Origin: Moringa oleifera
Taxonomy: Eukaryota > Streptophyta > Magnoliopsida > Brassicales > Moringaceae
Direction of reading: 5' to 3'
Assembly: GCA_021397835.1 (NCBI GenBank)
Contig: JAJFZO010000407.1
Coordinates: forward strand, 6,138,001 to 6,202,000
Length of the DNA stretch: 64,000 nucleotides
The position numbers and the translations under genes were made by a program. This document shows positions 14,513 through 26,230 of this stretch, in pieces. Position 1 is the stretch's first letter; each line of letters begins with the position of its first letter. The notes under the pieces were generated by a model. It saw only the letters and a list, made by a program, of their open reading frames with translations, made no database searches and was not told where the DNA came from.

Positions 14513-15438
14513 GCCTCACTTCCCCGCCGATGCGTAAGCCCTAAAAATTGGCTTCGCCTACTCAATACAAGACGCGAAGGCGAGCGAGGAAAAGGGAGAG
14601 GGAGAGAGAGAAACCGAGGGATTTGATATGGTTTTTGGCCCAGCCGGGTTTCTTTCTTTTGTGTCACTTTCGCCTCTGATTCGCAGAAATATCCGAAATA
14701 GCCCCAAATTTTTAGACAAATATAAGTTTCACCCCTGCTCGGGCCTTACTCCACTGCTCCAACTACCAGACCTAAGCCTGCTCCTCACGCTATACATGCA
14801 ATTAATTGGCATACATGATTACACATATAAATTAAACATTAATTTTAAATTTTAAACCACATCATAATCAATATGAAAAATTAAAATATAACACATGAAA
14901 ACAATAATGTATGTATAATAATATTTATAGAACATATAATTATATGTATTAATCAATGCACCGCATAATAAAAATAATTGTGGATATTAATATTATAATA
15001 AAGATATTCACCAAAAAAATCAATTTTCTGTACATGAAAAAATATTTATTTGTTTGATAATTGTACCATCTACATAGTCAAAATATTTTGGTAAAGTAAA
15101 TTTTGTTGAATTTTATAAAATATGATAATTTAACAAAATTAATTCTTCAATTTTTTACTAATATTAATGTTATAAATTATTAAATATTTTTTTATTTTTT
15201 ATAGAGAATTCAAACACAAGCTCAAATCAAATAAATAGAATTTTTATCCTTATATTTACCTTAATTGCTTTTACTGTATTACATAAGTGCATTATGGATC
15301 ACAGAGGTTGTGCTACTGTTTGCATGTAGCATTTATTTTGGGATACAGGTTGGGGTTTGTCTATATATTTAATGAGGGAAACCTGTGATTGTGAACTGAA
15401 AAGGCGAAGGTCACCCAAAGGAAGGAGAAGAGAGCACC
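14513..15438. promoter_or_regulatory. Shared head-to-head promoter region of eIF3e and carbonic anhydrase
   Basis: The 926 bp between the two start codons must hold both promoters. The eIF3e side has a GA-rich stretch (about 14570-14620, GGGAGAGGGAGAGAGAG) and a telo-box-like AGCCCTAAA near 14537. The middle (14830-15250) is strongly AT-rich. No coding frame is supported. Confidence 0.55.
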
Positions 15439-17899
15439 ATGAAGGGTTACTGCTACTCTACCCAACCAAACTTGGCATGTTTCTTTCTTGTTTCTCTCAT
15501 TCTTTCATGGTGTTCCCTTCTCCACGTCTGCACAGCTTCTCCTTCTGAAGTTGGTATGTTCCATGGCTTTCTCTGTGGGCTTTTCACATACACCTTTGCA
15601 AGTTATGAGACTACACGTCTTCATGACTGCAGAAATGGCTTCTTCTTTATATTCATTCATAAGATGTATGTTCAGATTAACATGTTTCCAGCCTTAGTAG
15701 ATGTTGAAGCTCCTTGTTTCTTTCTTTATTCCCACTTTAATTTCTTCCTCTTCCTCTTTGTGCTTTTAAAGTTTATTCTTTGGGTCCTTTAATCTCATTT
15801 TAAGAAACCCAAACTTCTCATGGTCTCTGTTGGGTGGATATTATGTTAAGATAATCCGTGATAATCATACAAACTCAATGAAAGATCTACGAGGTATGGA
15901 TGGTTTTGTTCTTTGCTTTACTTTGCTGAAGAGATCTAAAAATACTATAAAGCAGGATTTGCAAACAGTATGAACCACAATGCTGTGTCTAAAGAGAACC
16001 CATTTTTTTGCATGAGACTGCTTAATTTCTTTTTCCTCTTGAACTCAGTTCACATCAAATTCAATCTAGTTTGTGCTGATCTCCTGTTTGATCATCATGA
16101 GAACTGCCCATTTGCTGTTGATGCGTCTAGATCAGTATTAATGCGTGTTTCCCTTTGTGGTAGCTGGGATATCTACCTTCCTGTTCATGTTTCTACCAAC
16201 ACCAGCCATCTTATTAATTTGCTTAGATAATAAATGGTTACAAGAAGAAAACTGTTACTGTGACCAAAGAGGTACTTCACCTTTTTTTTTTCTCCTGTTC
16301 TTACTGCTGCTGGGTTCTTTATTTATTCTTTACAATAGAGAAAGTATCAGCTTCTTTACTTTGGTCTGTCTTCGAACTTCTTGCTTACACATCAACCATT
16401 TGGCATCTTTTTTTTTTTTTTTTTGGTGCTTTCTCTTTATTAACCTTTTGTCATGGGATATGGGGTGCAGCTGATGAGAGTCCATTCACTTACAAAGAAG
16501 GAACTGGCAAGGGACCATTGGAGTGGGGCAAACTTAACCCGACATGGAGACTTTGTGAAACTGGAAAATACCAGTCCCCTATTGACCTTCTTGACCAAAG
16601 GGTGCAGACAACTCCTGCTCTAGGGGAATTGAAAAGAGATTGTGTGCCTGCTCCTGCTGTTATAAAGAACAGAGGGCATGACATTGTGGTATGATCTACT
16701 AACTCTGTCTGTACTTCGTTGTACTTTTCTGTTTTTCCTTACAAGGCACTTTTTACCATAATGATTCAATTGGACCCAACTACTATTGGCATTTTGCATT
16801 CATTGGTTCCATTGAGAAAATATATTATCTGAAACATTCAGTGTTTTCATCAGCTGTTATGGAAAGGAGATGCTGGAAAGATCGAAATAAATGGGACAAT
16901 CTACAAGCTGGTTCAGTGTCACTGGCATTCTCCCTCAGAGCACACAATCAATGGATCTAGGTAGAATCCCTCTTGAAGTTTCGACTTTCATGGTGAAACT
17001 AAGTTATATTTAATCTTTTTTCACACTTTTGGCTCACAGGTATCAATTGGAGCTCCACATGGTTCATCGAAGCTGTGATGGGCAGTTTGCAGTTATTGGA
17101 ATTGTTTTTGAATACGGCCATGCAGATCCCTTCCTCTCAAGGGTATTGTGAACCTTTTCTTTCTGGTTGTTCATCAAATTTCCTACACTTTCTTGCTGCA
17201 TGATTCACTTGTCTCACTTTTAATGGATTTCTGTAATTTGCTGTGGAGTTAATGGCCTATGAATGGTTGGCATCTACTATGATACCCATTGGACAAGTTC
17301 CAATGATTATTCTTTCTTTCTTTCTTTCTTGCAATGCTTTCCAACAGCTGCTCCCTCACATAAAGTCAGCTGGAAAGCAAGAGAAACACATTGGGATTGT
17401 TAACCCAGGAGATATCACGCTTGGGTGCAGAGAGTATTACAGATACATTGGATCACTTACCGTTCCTCCATGTACTGAGGGTGTGGTTTGGACAATAATG
17501 CAGAAGGTATCTCATTGTTTTCGGATGCTTTGCTCTTTTACCCTTTTCATTACTTCAACAGTGCCCTGCTCTGACATACTGTTTTCGTTACACAGGTGAG
17601 AACAATTTCAAGGGAACAAGTTATAGCACTAAGGGATCTTGTTCATGATGTAAGTTCTTCTACTCTATCGTAATAATTTAGTTTGATCAACTTCTTTATC
17701 TTCAGTTTATGTTCATCTGTTTCAAGAATTTTCTTTTCTCCTGCCGCCATTAAAGGAAATAACATCAGTTTGTTGAGTTCTGCCTTTATCCCAGGGATTT
17801 AAGTCAAATGCAAGGCCAACCCAGAAATTGGATGGAAGACCAATTTGGTTCTACAATCCAAGTGAAAGTGGAGGCTCTGTTCAGGTTCATGTAAATTAA
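15439..17899 (+). CDS. Alpha-type carbonic anhydrase, secretory
   Basis: Coding exons: 15439-15553, 16471-16688, 16854-16960, 17040-17142, 17348-17506, 17596-17649, 17795-17899, giving 286 residues. The enzyme interconverts CO2 and bicarbonate. Exon 1 encodes a hydrophobic signal peptide ([16 protein letters not shown]), so the product enters the secretory pathway. Zinc ligands fit H134 and H136 in [10 protein letters not shown] and H153 in LELHMVH. The proton-shuttle histidine fits H108 in NRGHD. The substrate-pocket segment [14 protein letters not shown] is intact, so the protein looks catalytically competent. Arabidopsis relatives are ACA1-ACA8; the neighbouring penta-EF-hand gene suggests the ACA3 (At5g04180) position, which is inference from memory of gene order. 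Confidence 0.95.
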
Positions 17900-18015
17900 A
17901 TAAAGACCAAATGAACCCAATTTTCTGGCTCGTGCAATAATTATTGCATGTAATAAGCTGTTCTGATGTTCACAGCAGTTATTTAAGATCATACTCAAAA
18001 AGGAATGCTTTTGAG

Positions 18016-18146
18016 GTGAAGATTTGAAGTGTGTTTGTGGAGACAAGTACCTGTGCGTACAAGCATTTGGAATAAAAGTGTGGTGAAGATTTGAAATGTG
18101 TTTGTGGAGACAAGTACCTGTGTGTATAAGCATTTGGAATAAAAGT
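18016..18146. repeat. 67-bp tandem duplication in the carbonic anhydrase 3' region
   Basis: Two copies start at 18016 and 18083, sharing GTGTTTGTGGAGACAAG and AGCATTTGGAATAAAAGT. They differ at only a few bases. Both carry an AATAAA hexamer, so the duplication doubled a possible poly(A) signal. Confidence 0.9.
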
Positions 18147-18351
18147 TATTTACATCATAACTACAACCAAAATAGTTCATTTCTTTACTTCAACTTGGCT
18201 TGGTATACCATGACTCTTGGTGCCTGACCATGATTCTGGGAAGAAAATACAATCCCCTTAAATACTGAGAGAGTAAAGTTCATGCTTGACACTTGAAAAT
18301 CATGGGGAAGATTGAAGTCATTAAATTGAATCAAACCAAGAGTCAAGCAAA

Positions 18352-18378
18352 AATAATAATAATAATAATAATAATAAC
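18352..18378. repeat. (AAT)n microsatellite
   Basis: About nine uninterrupted AAT units lie in the spacer downstream of the penta-EF-hand gene. Such repeats are likely length-polymorphic. Confidence 0.9.
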
Positions 18379-18559
18379 AGCTCATTTCCATCATCAGAAA
18401 ACTAAGAAAATTGCATTAAAATTACAGGTGATACAAATAAACCAATATGCTTAGTTTCATTTTACCTAAAGCAGCAAACTATCGGCATTCTAGTTGACAG
18501 GAAAACAAGCAACAACAACCAGGGAAATTTCAAACTCAACCAGAGAATCTGAAGAAATC

Positions 18560-20564
18560 CTATGCAATGAGGAATGGCAGCACTGTCAACATGAAACCCT
18601 CGTAAGTGAAAGTTACCGAGCCCGAGTAACTGAGGTCCTTCTCCTTGAATTTCTCTGTTAGTCCCTGGCAAGACGCATGATCACACTCCATTATCCAGGA
18701 TGTCAACTCCTGAGTTAACATGTAATAAATGGAAACATAGAAATTCATCGCTTAACAACAAATAGATCAATGTGTCTTATTTTAGAAGAAATTCGATCAC
18801 AAACTAATCTCCTAAAGCCAAAAAAGACGCAAGATCTGCAGCCTTGGAATTTGACGTGATTTCAACTGAGATTGGATTTCCGATCTTAACAGAACAAGAA
18901 CAATAAATGGATTGTTTCCAATTAATATAACCACCTTTTCAAATAAAAAAGGCAAATGCAGATATAACCATGGCAGATGATATCAAGAAGTAAATATATT
19001 AGCTTACCTTAACAGTGAGACAGCACCTGCAGCAAGGAAAATTTAGGGAGTCAGAACACTCTGATGCAAGAGGGAGGAACAATAGACTGAGCAAAATGAA
19101 GCTTTTTCTTCACAAAGAAACAGTAACATACTCGATGAAGTTATCATATTCAATAGCCTTGTTTTTGCCTCCACTTTTATCGAACTTAGACACCAGCAAA
19201 TCAAGAACCATAGGTGGGACTGCAAATCCAAGGCTCAACAATGCCTCTCGCAGCTCATTTGCATCTATTTTTCCACTCCTGTCCCGATCAAATTTCTCGA
19301 AAATGGCCTATAATAATTGAATAATATAACAATTAAAACCAAATAAGATGTTGCAGCAGTCTCAAACAATAATCTGCTGCTGCTCCAGATTGCTGATGTA
19401 GAATCAAAGATTTACCCTCCAATTCTGAAGACTGTAAAACAAGGCAGTGAACTCCTTAGGACCTGCATTGAAAGTTTTAAACTCAATAAGGCTTCACCAT
19501 TTTGAAAAAGAAAAAAGAAAAAAAGAAGAGGTGAACTCATAATAGACTGAAAGATTTGAAGATGAGTCATGCTTGATGTAAAGAAGCACAATAACAAACG
19601 CCCAATAAAAGCATGACCTCAATGGGGCCATACCATTTTCAATGTGATGGTTGAAAGTGGACCCATTTCATAATGTGTCATTGACCTAAATACCTAATCC
19701 ACAAGGGCTAAAAGTATCCTCTTCTGAGGACTTGCCTTTCTTCATGACAATGGAGCAGGTATCCAGAAATGGTTTTACTCCCTTTCACCAGACTGGCCAG
19801 GGCTCCAACCATTGGCATCTTCTAAACCTCAAGGCATGCAATGTGAGACACGGAAGAAGCAGCCAAATCAAACTCTGTTCATCGGTTGTAGGGAACTCAT
19901 GGTACAAACACGGGGATATTTCGGTCATTTTGATGCGCTCATCGAGGAATGAGCCATCATTGTAGGCAATTTAGTAACCTAATAAGCAAAAATCTCCATT
20001 CCTAAAATTCTTACCCGCGCACATATACTTACACATATACATAGCCATATACATAGAGGGAGACAGAGAGAGTATCAACTCACCGATCTTTCTCGTATTA
20101 GAATTTGTGAAGAGATACATGAGAAGTCGAACAGTTCTCAAGCTGAAGCTCTGATTATAAGAAGAAAGCGCTCTCTGCAGCTCCTGGTCATCGATGAACC
20201 CACTACCGTCCTGATCGGCCACCTGGAAGCAAGCCACGACGTTGGGATCCGTGCCGGGCGGGAAAGCCGACGGGACCAGAGCCGCGAACGGACTTCCGTA
20301 CGGCGCAGACGGAGGGTAGCCGCTGCCTGGTGCGTAAGGCGGGGAACCGGCGTGGGACTGCGGCTTGTTCTTAGGCGGCTTCTCACCTGGAGGGTGCGCG
20401 TAGGGAGCGGACGGTGCACCGTAGGGCGCGCCATAAGGGGCAGATGGGGCGCCGTAGGATTGTTGGGGTTGGGAGTGAGGCGGCGGCGGCGGCGCACCGT
20501 ATGGAGCACCAGGCGGTGGGGCGCCATAGCCATAGCCAGGTGGAGGTTGAGGGTATCCAGACAT
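18560..20564 (-). CDS. Penta-EF-hand calcium-binding protein, CML48/49/50 type
   Basis: Coding exons in transcript order: 20564-20084, 19462-19416, 19307-19132, 19026-19008, 18664-18560, giving 275 residues. The first ~105 residues are Gly/Pro/Tyr/Ala-rich with repeated YGAP units, as in ALG-2/sorcin-type PEF proteins. The first canonical loop, DQDGSGFIDDQE, is at about residues 117-128. A second, DRDRSGKIDANE, is at about 183-194. The C-terminus (GFMLTVLPFLIA) is conserved in the plant group. Exon 4 is only 19 nt, yet it is needed to keep frame. Such proteins bind calcium and partner proteins at membranes; a specific role is not shown by the sequence. It is tail-to-tail with the carbonic anhydrase gene, as I recall At5g04170/At5g04180 are neighbours in Arabidopsis. 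Confidence 0.94.
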
Positions 20565-21305
20565 GATCTTTGAGAGAGGGAAAGAAGAGTTGTTAAGAGT
20601 TCAGACGTGAGACTTCCTTCGATCGGGGAAGAAATGAACCATATGTAAGGCTAGGGGGAGAGTTTGGTCAATGTTGACAGGAAATCAGAAAACGCTGCTA
20701 CCCATAGCTTCCACGCGCTCACAGCCGTGTTGACCTTTTCTAAGTCAAAAGTATATTGTTTTCTGATAAGGATGAGAAGATGAAATTATTTTTAAAAAAA
20801 TGGTAAAGACATGCTAATGATATTAAATATTTGGATAATTGTTTTTTATATTTTAGCAAATTAAGTTAAGGATATTAATGCCAAAATTTTTTGTTCAAAT
20901 GTCAAAATTTGTTCCTATTTTCAAGCACTAAGGATGATTTTTTAAAATTATCAATTAAAAATATTTATCCAAATCAAGCACTGGACCAAGAATTTCTTGG
21001 TGCAAAGTTAATTATATGTACTCATTAATTACTTAATTAACTACAATAATTTCCGGAATCCAGCCTTGCTAGCTTCCACTTGCAACTAATCTCTAGAAAA
21101 GTCAAATTAGAGTTGGTGGAAGTTTTTCTCCTTAAATTTTTTTTTTTTAAAAAAAGAAAAGAAAAGAAGCAATTTTGCAAGAAGTGAAGCTCAACTTTGG
21201 TAACTGCAAGTCCAAAAGGAACCTTCCACATGGCCACTTGATGCATTCTAGGGATGAATGGACAAACGATGGTTGACTTTTAATACGAGTCAATCTACGG
21301 GATAC

Positions 21306-21400
21306 AAATATCTCTTAATAAATCAATGGGTTATTTTTTATTTTAATTTTTTTAAATATCTCTTAATAAATCAATGTATTATTTTTATTTTAATTTTTGA
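21306..21400. repeat. 48-bp tandem duplication, AT-rich
   Basis: Two adjacent copies start near 21306 and 21354. Each contains AAATATCTCTTAATAAATCA followed by T-rich sequence, with only a few differences. The repeat lies in intergenic DNA upstream of the penta-EF-hand gene. Confidence 0.85.
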
Positions 21401-22070
21401 TGTTATTTAAAAATATCAATGTGAACACTCGAAGGTGACATTTCGAGTAAATAATTAATGGAAGATTTGTTGAGAAATCTGAAAAATAAAAATACAATTA
21501 GGGAACATCGTTAAACGATCGATGTGCCTTTTGATGGTCGAATTTGACTATGTTTTAGTTAAAAGATTAATAGCCTATCGAAAACGTATCCGTGATTCTA
21601 TTTATATAACTAGTCGAGGGTACACTTATCATTTCACAAAAAATACGACGTGTCTTTGCTTTAATAGGTGAGATATTGATTTATCTTGGGTACCTTCGGA
21701 CCTATCAACCTTTAGTTGTGATAATTTCATGTTAATCTTACTATCACCAATCTGACACCCTAACATATCCCATTCATCTTCATCATTCAACATAATTTTG
21801 TGTTTAAATAAAGGTCAAAGGGATTATAAGCTCTCGTGAGGCTAAAACCAAATATGATTTTATCATGAGTTTCCCATTCTTAGGGCTGAAAAAGCTAGTC
21901 TGACGTTCTTTAATATCAAAAATAAGTTGTTTGGATTTTATTGTCATTATTATTATTACTATTATTATTTTATAGATAACTAGTTGGCCTGCTTGAGCGG
22001 ACTCTAAGCTGGTCCACATAAGGACTTATTACCGATCCATATTAGTCCGCATGGAGACTCCAAGTTGGTT

Positions 22071-22101
22071 CACATGCGGACTCAATGTATGTCCGCATGT
22101 G
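22071..22101. repeat. 11-bp perfect hairpin with 9-nt loop
   Basis: CACATGCGGAC (22071-22081) is the exact reverse complement of GTCCGCATGTG (22091-22101), with a 9-base loop between. Related GTCCGCATG and GTCCACAT pieces occur just upstream (22013-22055), so the hairpin sits in a small family of imperfect repeats. Confidence 0.85.
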
Positions 22102-23867
22102 GACTTCAAGCACCTTTTTTCTTATGTTTTTGATGTTGTCATCATTATATTACCTCGTATCTCATGAGAGGTAATATTTGATTAATAGATAATTATTGAA
22201 AAATTAATTTTTAACTCGCGTTCCATACTTGTCCTTTCAAATTTTATAATATAAAGTATTTTAATTTTTGTGATTGTCTTTTCATCTTTATTTGGTTAGG
22301 TTTAGCCACGAGTCATGGTTTAATTTAAAGTTTTCATTTATAAATAGCCATTGCCACATTTTTTTTCTTCATTTTTCCTTTGTGACTTTCTCTTTAACTT
22401 TTCTGGTAAGCTTTTTTCTTTTCTCTCTTTTAACTTGTCTTCACTGAACCTTTTACTATTCTTTCTCTTTTTTCAACCGTCAATTCTTCTTGCCTTAGAG
22501 GTATTAGGTCCTTTTATGAATTTAGCTGCTTACTAAGCACCTTTGTCCCTTTAAAATGAGATTGAGCTTATGATTTTCACAAGCATTATCTATGCATATA
22601 TGAGAAAACACTGTTCACAAGCATTCAAATCCCATGCCCTTGTTTTGTTTAGGACTTATGTGCTTCTTTTAGGATCTCTCCCACCCAGCTCATCCATAAA
22701 AGATGTTATAGCGTAATTTATTTTTTAGGAGCAATCATGTTAGCAAATTTTGATTACTATATCGTAAATGTCTTTGCTAGTTTTTTTTTTTTAAATCTTA
22801 GAGTGTCATCTTCGAAGTAGTATTATTTCCTAGCTTGATTAAGTCGATGGCTTTTAGGGCCTCTAGAGCATGACTTAGATAATTGAACCATAAATTCTTT
22901 ATTGTGTCATAGGATGGATTACCAGAGTGTGCGTCTGTGTGAGGAGTTGATCCTCTTATTGGGAGTAAAATCCCTTATCTAACAATTCTTAAGAGCTAAA
23001 AAAACTTTGACGCTTTTTGTGATAGGCTTACCATTGGTTTGAGCGAGATTTATGACTTTACAATGCTAAATCGCATTTACTATCTGGTTCTTTCATTGAC
23101 TCGCTTTTACCCTTTTCTTTATTTGTCCTTTTTTTCTTCCTCCGACGGTGGAGAGTTGTTGGTTAGCTTTTTTTTTTCCCTCTCCTTTTTGAGTTGTTTT
23201 TGTCTTTTTTTTTTTAGATTTTTAATTATTTTTTTATAAGTGCATTCAATTATGAGACTTTTTTTTGACTTTTCTTACTCCAATAACTCCACCGATTCTG
23301 CTAAAATGTCACTTTCTTCAACTAGCGTTTTGTCGCTGTCCATGACTATACAAAATGCAAGGTCGAGCTTACGACGGTAGAGAAAGAGCAATGGCGCGAA
23401 AAAAGCCACTCTATCTGTTTAGGCCAGCGGGATCTTTTGCGACATGATCCTTTTCTTCAGCCATCGCCTTAACCATTATGCTAGCTATTGCCAGTGTGCC
23501 CTCATCATTCATCACCATAGTTGTCTCATCTTTACCATTATGTGTTGTCTCGACATCTACCATGGTTACCCAAGTTTCATCGTCGTCAATGTCAAAGTTC
23601 ATACCATTATGGTTAGTTTCTATTTTAAATTTTATGCGAAACCCTTGGGTTGCCTTCGACCTTGCCACCTACCTAAGTCAACATGCTAACTTGAGCCGAA
23701 TTCATAGTGAAACCCCTGACAAGGTAACGAATAACACCATGGTTTACATTAGCTAGGTAAGTCTCCCATCCTTTCTTTTCTTCCTTCATGTTTATTGTTT
23801 TTTTTATTATTTCTTTCTTTCTTGATAAGTGGCTTTTAACCTTTTCATAGCCATTAAGTGTTTCTTC

Positions 23868-24300
23868 AAAAGGCCAAAAAAGTGAAAGATGCGAAGATGC
23901 ACCTTTTAACTTTCCTATATGAGGTGATTGTGATGTTCAATGAGTTGGATCATGTCAAGGTAAAAAAAGATCAAGTTTTTTAGTGCACTTCAGCCTTAGA
24001 TGATGCGTTAAAAGCCAAAGTTGAAAAGTTGATGGCAACTTGTCAACAAATAGTTAAGGTGGAAGATTAATTGGTAACACTTCGGGTTAATACTAAGGTG
24101 AGCATCTTTGCCGCTTAGGGCAAAACCGTGGAGTCTTATAATGTATCGGTTGATTGTTTGGAGGAGAAAAGAAAGTTTTCCTTTAATGCCTATGCAACAG
24201 CTCTTTAAGGTGCCAAGCACCTGGATTGGGATCTTGGTTTTGTAAATTGGATGGACTTTGCAGTCATTCCTTTTTCCTTAGCTTTTTTTAAGGTCGCACC
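23868..24300 (+). pseudogene. Decayed coding remnant, possibly retroelement gag-like
   Basis: One frame reads through about 430 bp with only a few in-frame stops. It encodes Lys/Glu-rich, coiled-coil-like sequence (AKVEKLMATCQQIVKVED) followed by GAKHLDWDLGFVNWMDF. Plant Ty3/gypsy elements often carry coiled-coil gag-like proteins of this sort, so that is the best guess. I do not recognise a specific family. It lies on the opposite strand from the adjacent gypsy pol remnant. Confidence 0.4.
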
Positions 24301-24630
24301 AAAGCTATATAAAAATGCCATCATTACTGACACAGCTCACCTAGATTAGGCTTTTTTTTTCTTTTTTGTTTTCTTTTTTACTTTATTTTGCTTCATTTAA
24401 TAGACTAAATCTTTTTCTTCTTTCATCTCCTGACTTCTTTTTTAGAATTAGGTGGACCAATCTCACTTTGAGATGCCTTTCCTCTCTATCCTTATTAATG
24501 GACTAGTAATCTTGCAGATTGGGCCCTTATTGATTTAGTTACCTTATAGATTGGTCTTTTGGTAAACTAAACGCTTTATAGACTAGCTTTCTGCGAATAA
24601 GTCCTTTAACGAACTTGTCACTTTATTACC

Positions 24631-24810
24631 TTGTGGCTTAGATACCTTACGAAACGTGGCTTGCGTGTCTTATGGCCTAGGTTACCTTATGGTTGAAATA
24701 CCTATGGTATGTGGCCTAGGTATTTTAAGACCTAAGTTGCCTTGTGGCCTAGATATCTTGTAGTGCGCGGCTTGAGTATGTTGTGGTCTAAGTCACTCTG
24801 TGGCCTAAAT
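24631..24810. repeat. Degenerate repeats of about 40 bp (TGTGGCCTAGGTA motif)
   Basis: TGTGGCYTAG-like motifs recur at about 24633, 24673, 24711, 24744, 24783 and 24800, with spacing near 40 bp early and less regular later. They directly follow the 3' side of the minus-strand gypsy pol remnant, so they could be decayed LTR or internal repeats. Confidence 0.6.
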
Positions 24811-24844
24811 ACTTGTAGATGCCTATCTCCATAATTTTCTTCTT

Positions 24845-26230
24845 GATACAAGCTTTCCCAGTTAGGAGTGAGCTTTTTAGCAGCCTCTTGAGGCTTTGAC
24901 ATGCTAGTTTTTTGTATGATTAAGTCGCCCTTTAAGAACTTCCTGTTTTTGACATTTTGATTGTAATTACGAGTTAACTTTTATTTATAATTTATGGCTT
25001 TTAAGAAACCTACTCCCTGTGTGCTTCTAATAAATCTATGTTGGCCGAAAAATCAGTGGCATTTGCTTTTTTATCTTAAAATTGCACTCAATGCGAGATC
25101 ATCCCTATTTTTACTGGCATCACTACCTCTGTTTTGAAGGCTAAAGAGAACAACATCTCTCCTGTAGCGATCCTGCTTATTATCCAATACATTTATGATA
25201 TATTTTATAGCTTTTTTAGCATTACCTAGCTTTATCTTGAGGGCTTAAAGTATAGTCCTGTTAGTGACTTTCATTTAGCCATTGACTTGTGGGTGTCTAA
25301 AAAGTGTGAATTCGTAACTCTATTTGCAATTTTTCATAATTTATCTTGAACTTAATGCCCTAGAACTAGGTTTTGTTGTCGAGGACGATGGCTATTGGAA
25401 CCTTGAACTTATAATGAAGAGCTACGGGATGGCTGCTAAGTTGACCAATGTAGTGGGCATGTGTCATTAAAGGGGTATGTCTTTGGAACTTATCGTATTT
25501 CTTAACATATCCTTCAGCGTCTACTGTCAATGTTAGCCAATAATACCCCTATCTTAATATCTTGCATGCTAAAGACCTACCTCTAATGTGGGTTCCACAA
25601 ATCACCTCTTGAACGTCAACAAGTACAAACTCTTACTCTGCTGAAGGTCAAGCATCTAAGGAGCGAAAGTAGAAAGGACCGCTTATAAAACTTATCCTAA
25701 AAAATGACAAACTTTACGACTCTGGTCCTCAATCTGCTCACCTCGGGTTTATCTTATGGGAGTTGGCCTTCTGTAGTACGGTGTAGTCTAATCTTCGGAG
25801 GTTGAGATGAGTAAAACTTGTTCCTTATCTATGCTTGAGAATTTGAATACTACCTTTATAGTACCTTTAACACGCCTAATATTTAGAGTTATTATTTTAT
25901 ATAATGCATTTGCTTACATGTTATCTTTTCTTTGAATATGTTCTAGTCGTCGTCTATGAAAACTTCCAAAGATATCCTTAACGTGTTCTATGTACTTTGC
26001 CATTCCTTTTTCCTTGATTTCGTATTCTCCTAGCACTTGTTTTATAACTAATAATGAATTATTTTTTATTTTAATTTCATTGACCTAGATTTTTTTGATC
26101 AATCGTAGTTCGACGAGGAAGGTTTCGTAGTCAACTTCATTGTTGAACATTGAGAAATCTAACTTAATAACGTATCAGTACTCCTCTCATTCGATATCTT
26201 TCAACAATATGCCAACTCCATTTTTTATCC
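24845..26230 (-). mobile_element. Ty3/gypsy retrotransposon pol remnant (RNase H to integrase C-terminus)
   Basis: Reading the minus strand from 26230 downward, an RNase H-like part appears first (NEVDYETFLVELRLIKKI and GEYEIKEKGMAKYIEHVKDI). At about 25615-25480 comes the integrase zinc-binding region (GTHIRGRSLACKILR, stop, GYYWLTLTVDAEGYVKKYDK). Fragments of the integrase core follow (IVLDN at about 25385, TPTSQWLNE at about 25290). At about 25045-24845 comes the GPY/F-like C-terminal module (NIDLLEAHREVGFLKAINYK; LTPNWESLYQ). Multiple stops, frameshifts and a large gap in the core show it is long dead. I could not find the gag, protease, RT or LTRs in the same orientation. Confidence 0.88.

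Larger units (their letters stand above)
17900..18559. other. Tail-to-tail spacer between carbonic anhydrase and penta-EF-hand genes
   Basis: Only 660 bp separates the two stop codons on opposite strands, so the 3' UTRs may overlap. The spacer holds a 67-bp tandem duplication and a trinucleotide microsatellite, listed separately. No coding frame is supported. Confidence 0.6.
20565..23867. other. Gene-poor AT-rich region with degenerate repeats
   Basis: The first few hundred bases should be the promoter of the penta-EF-hand gene. Beyond that I find only short frames with no recognisable protein, a 48-bp duplication (21306-21400), a hairpin (22071-22101) and many T-rich runs. A TATAAATA box at 22340-22347 followed by a pyrimidine-rich stretch looks like the start of a retroelement transcription unit, but I cannot define LTR boundaries. 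Confidence 0.5.

Noticed and set aside
15439..15792. A 117-codon unspliced frame covering carbonic anhydrase exon 1
   Set aside because: It reads into the first intron. The donor after 15553 joins exon 2 in frame, giving a normal family N-terminus.
20138..20573. Long alternative frames in the Gly/Pro-rich part of the penta-EF-hand gene (both strands)
   Set aside because: They are Arg-rich shadows of a GC-rich repetitive exon and lack any domain.
23411..23756. Overlapping frames on both strands at 23.4-23.75 kb
   Set aside because: His/Thr/Met-rich short frames with no family resemblance; they lie in decayed repeat DNA and were not called as genes.
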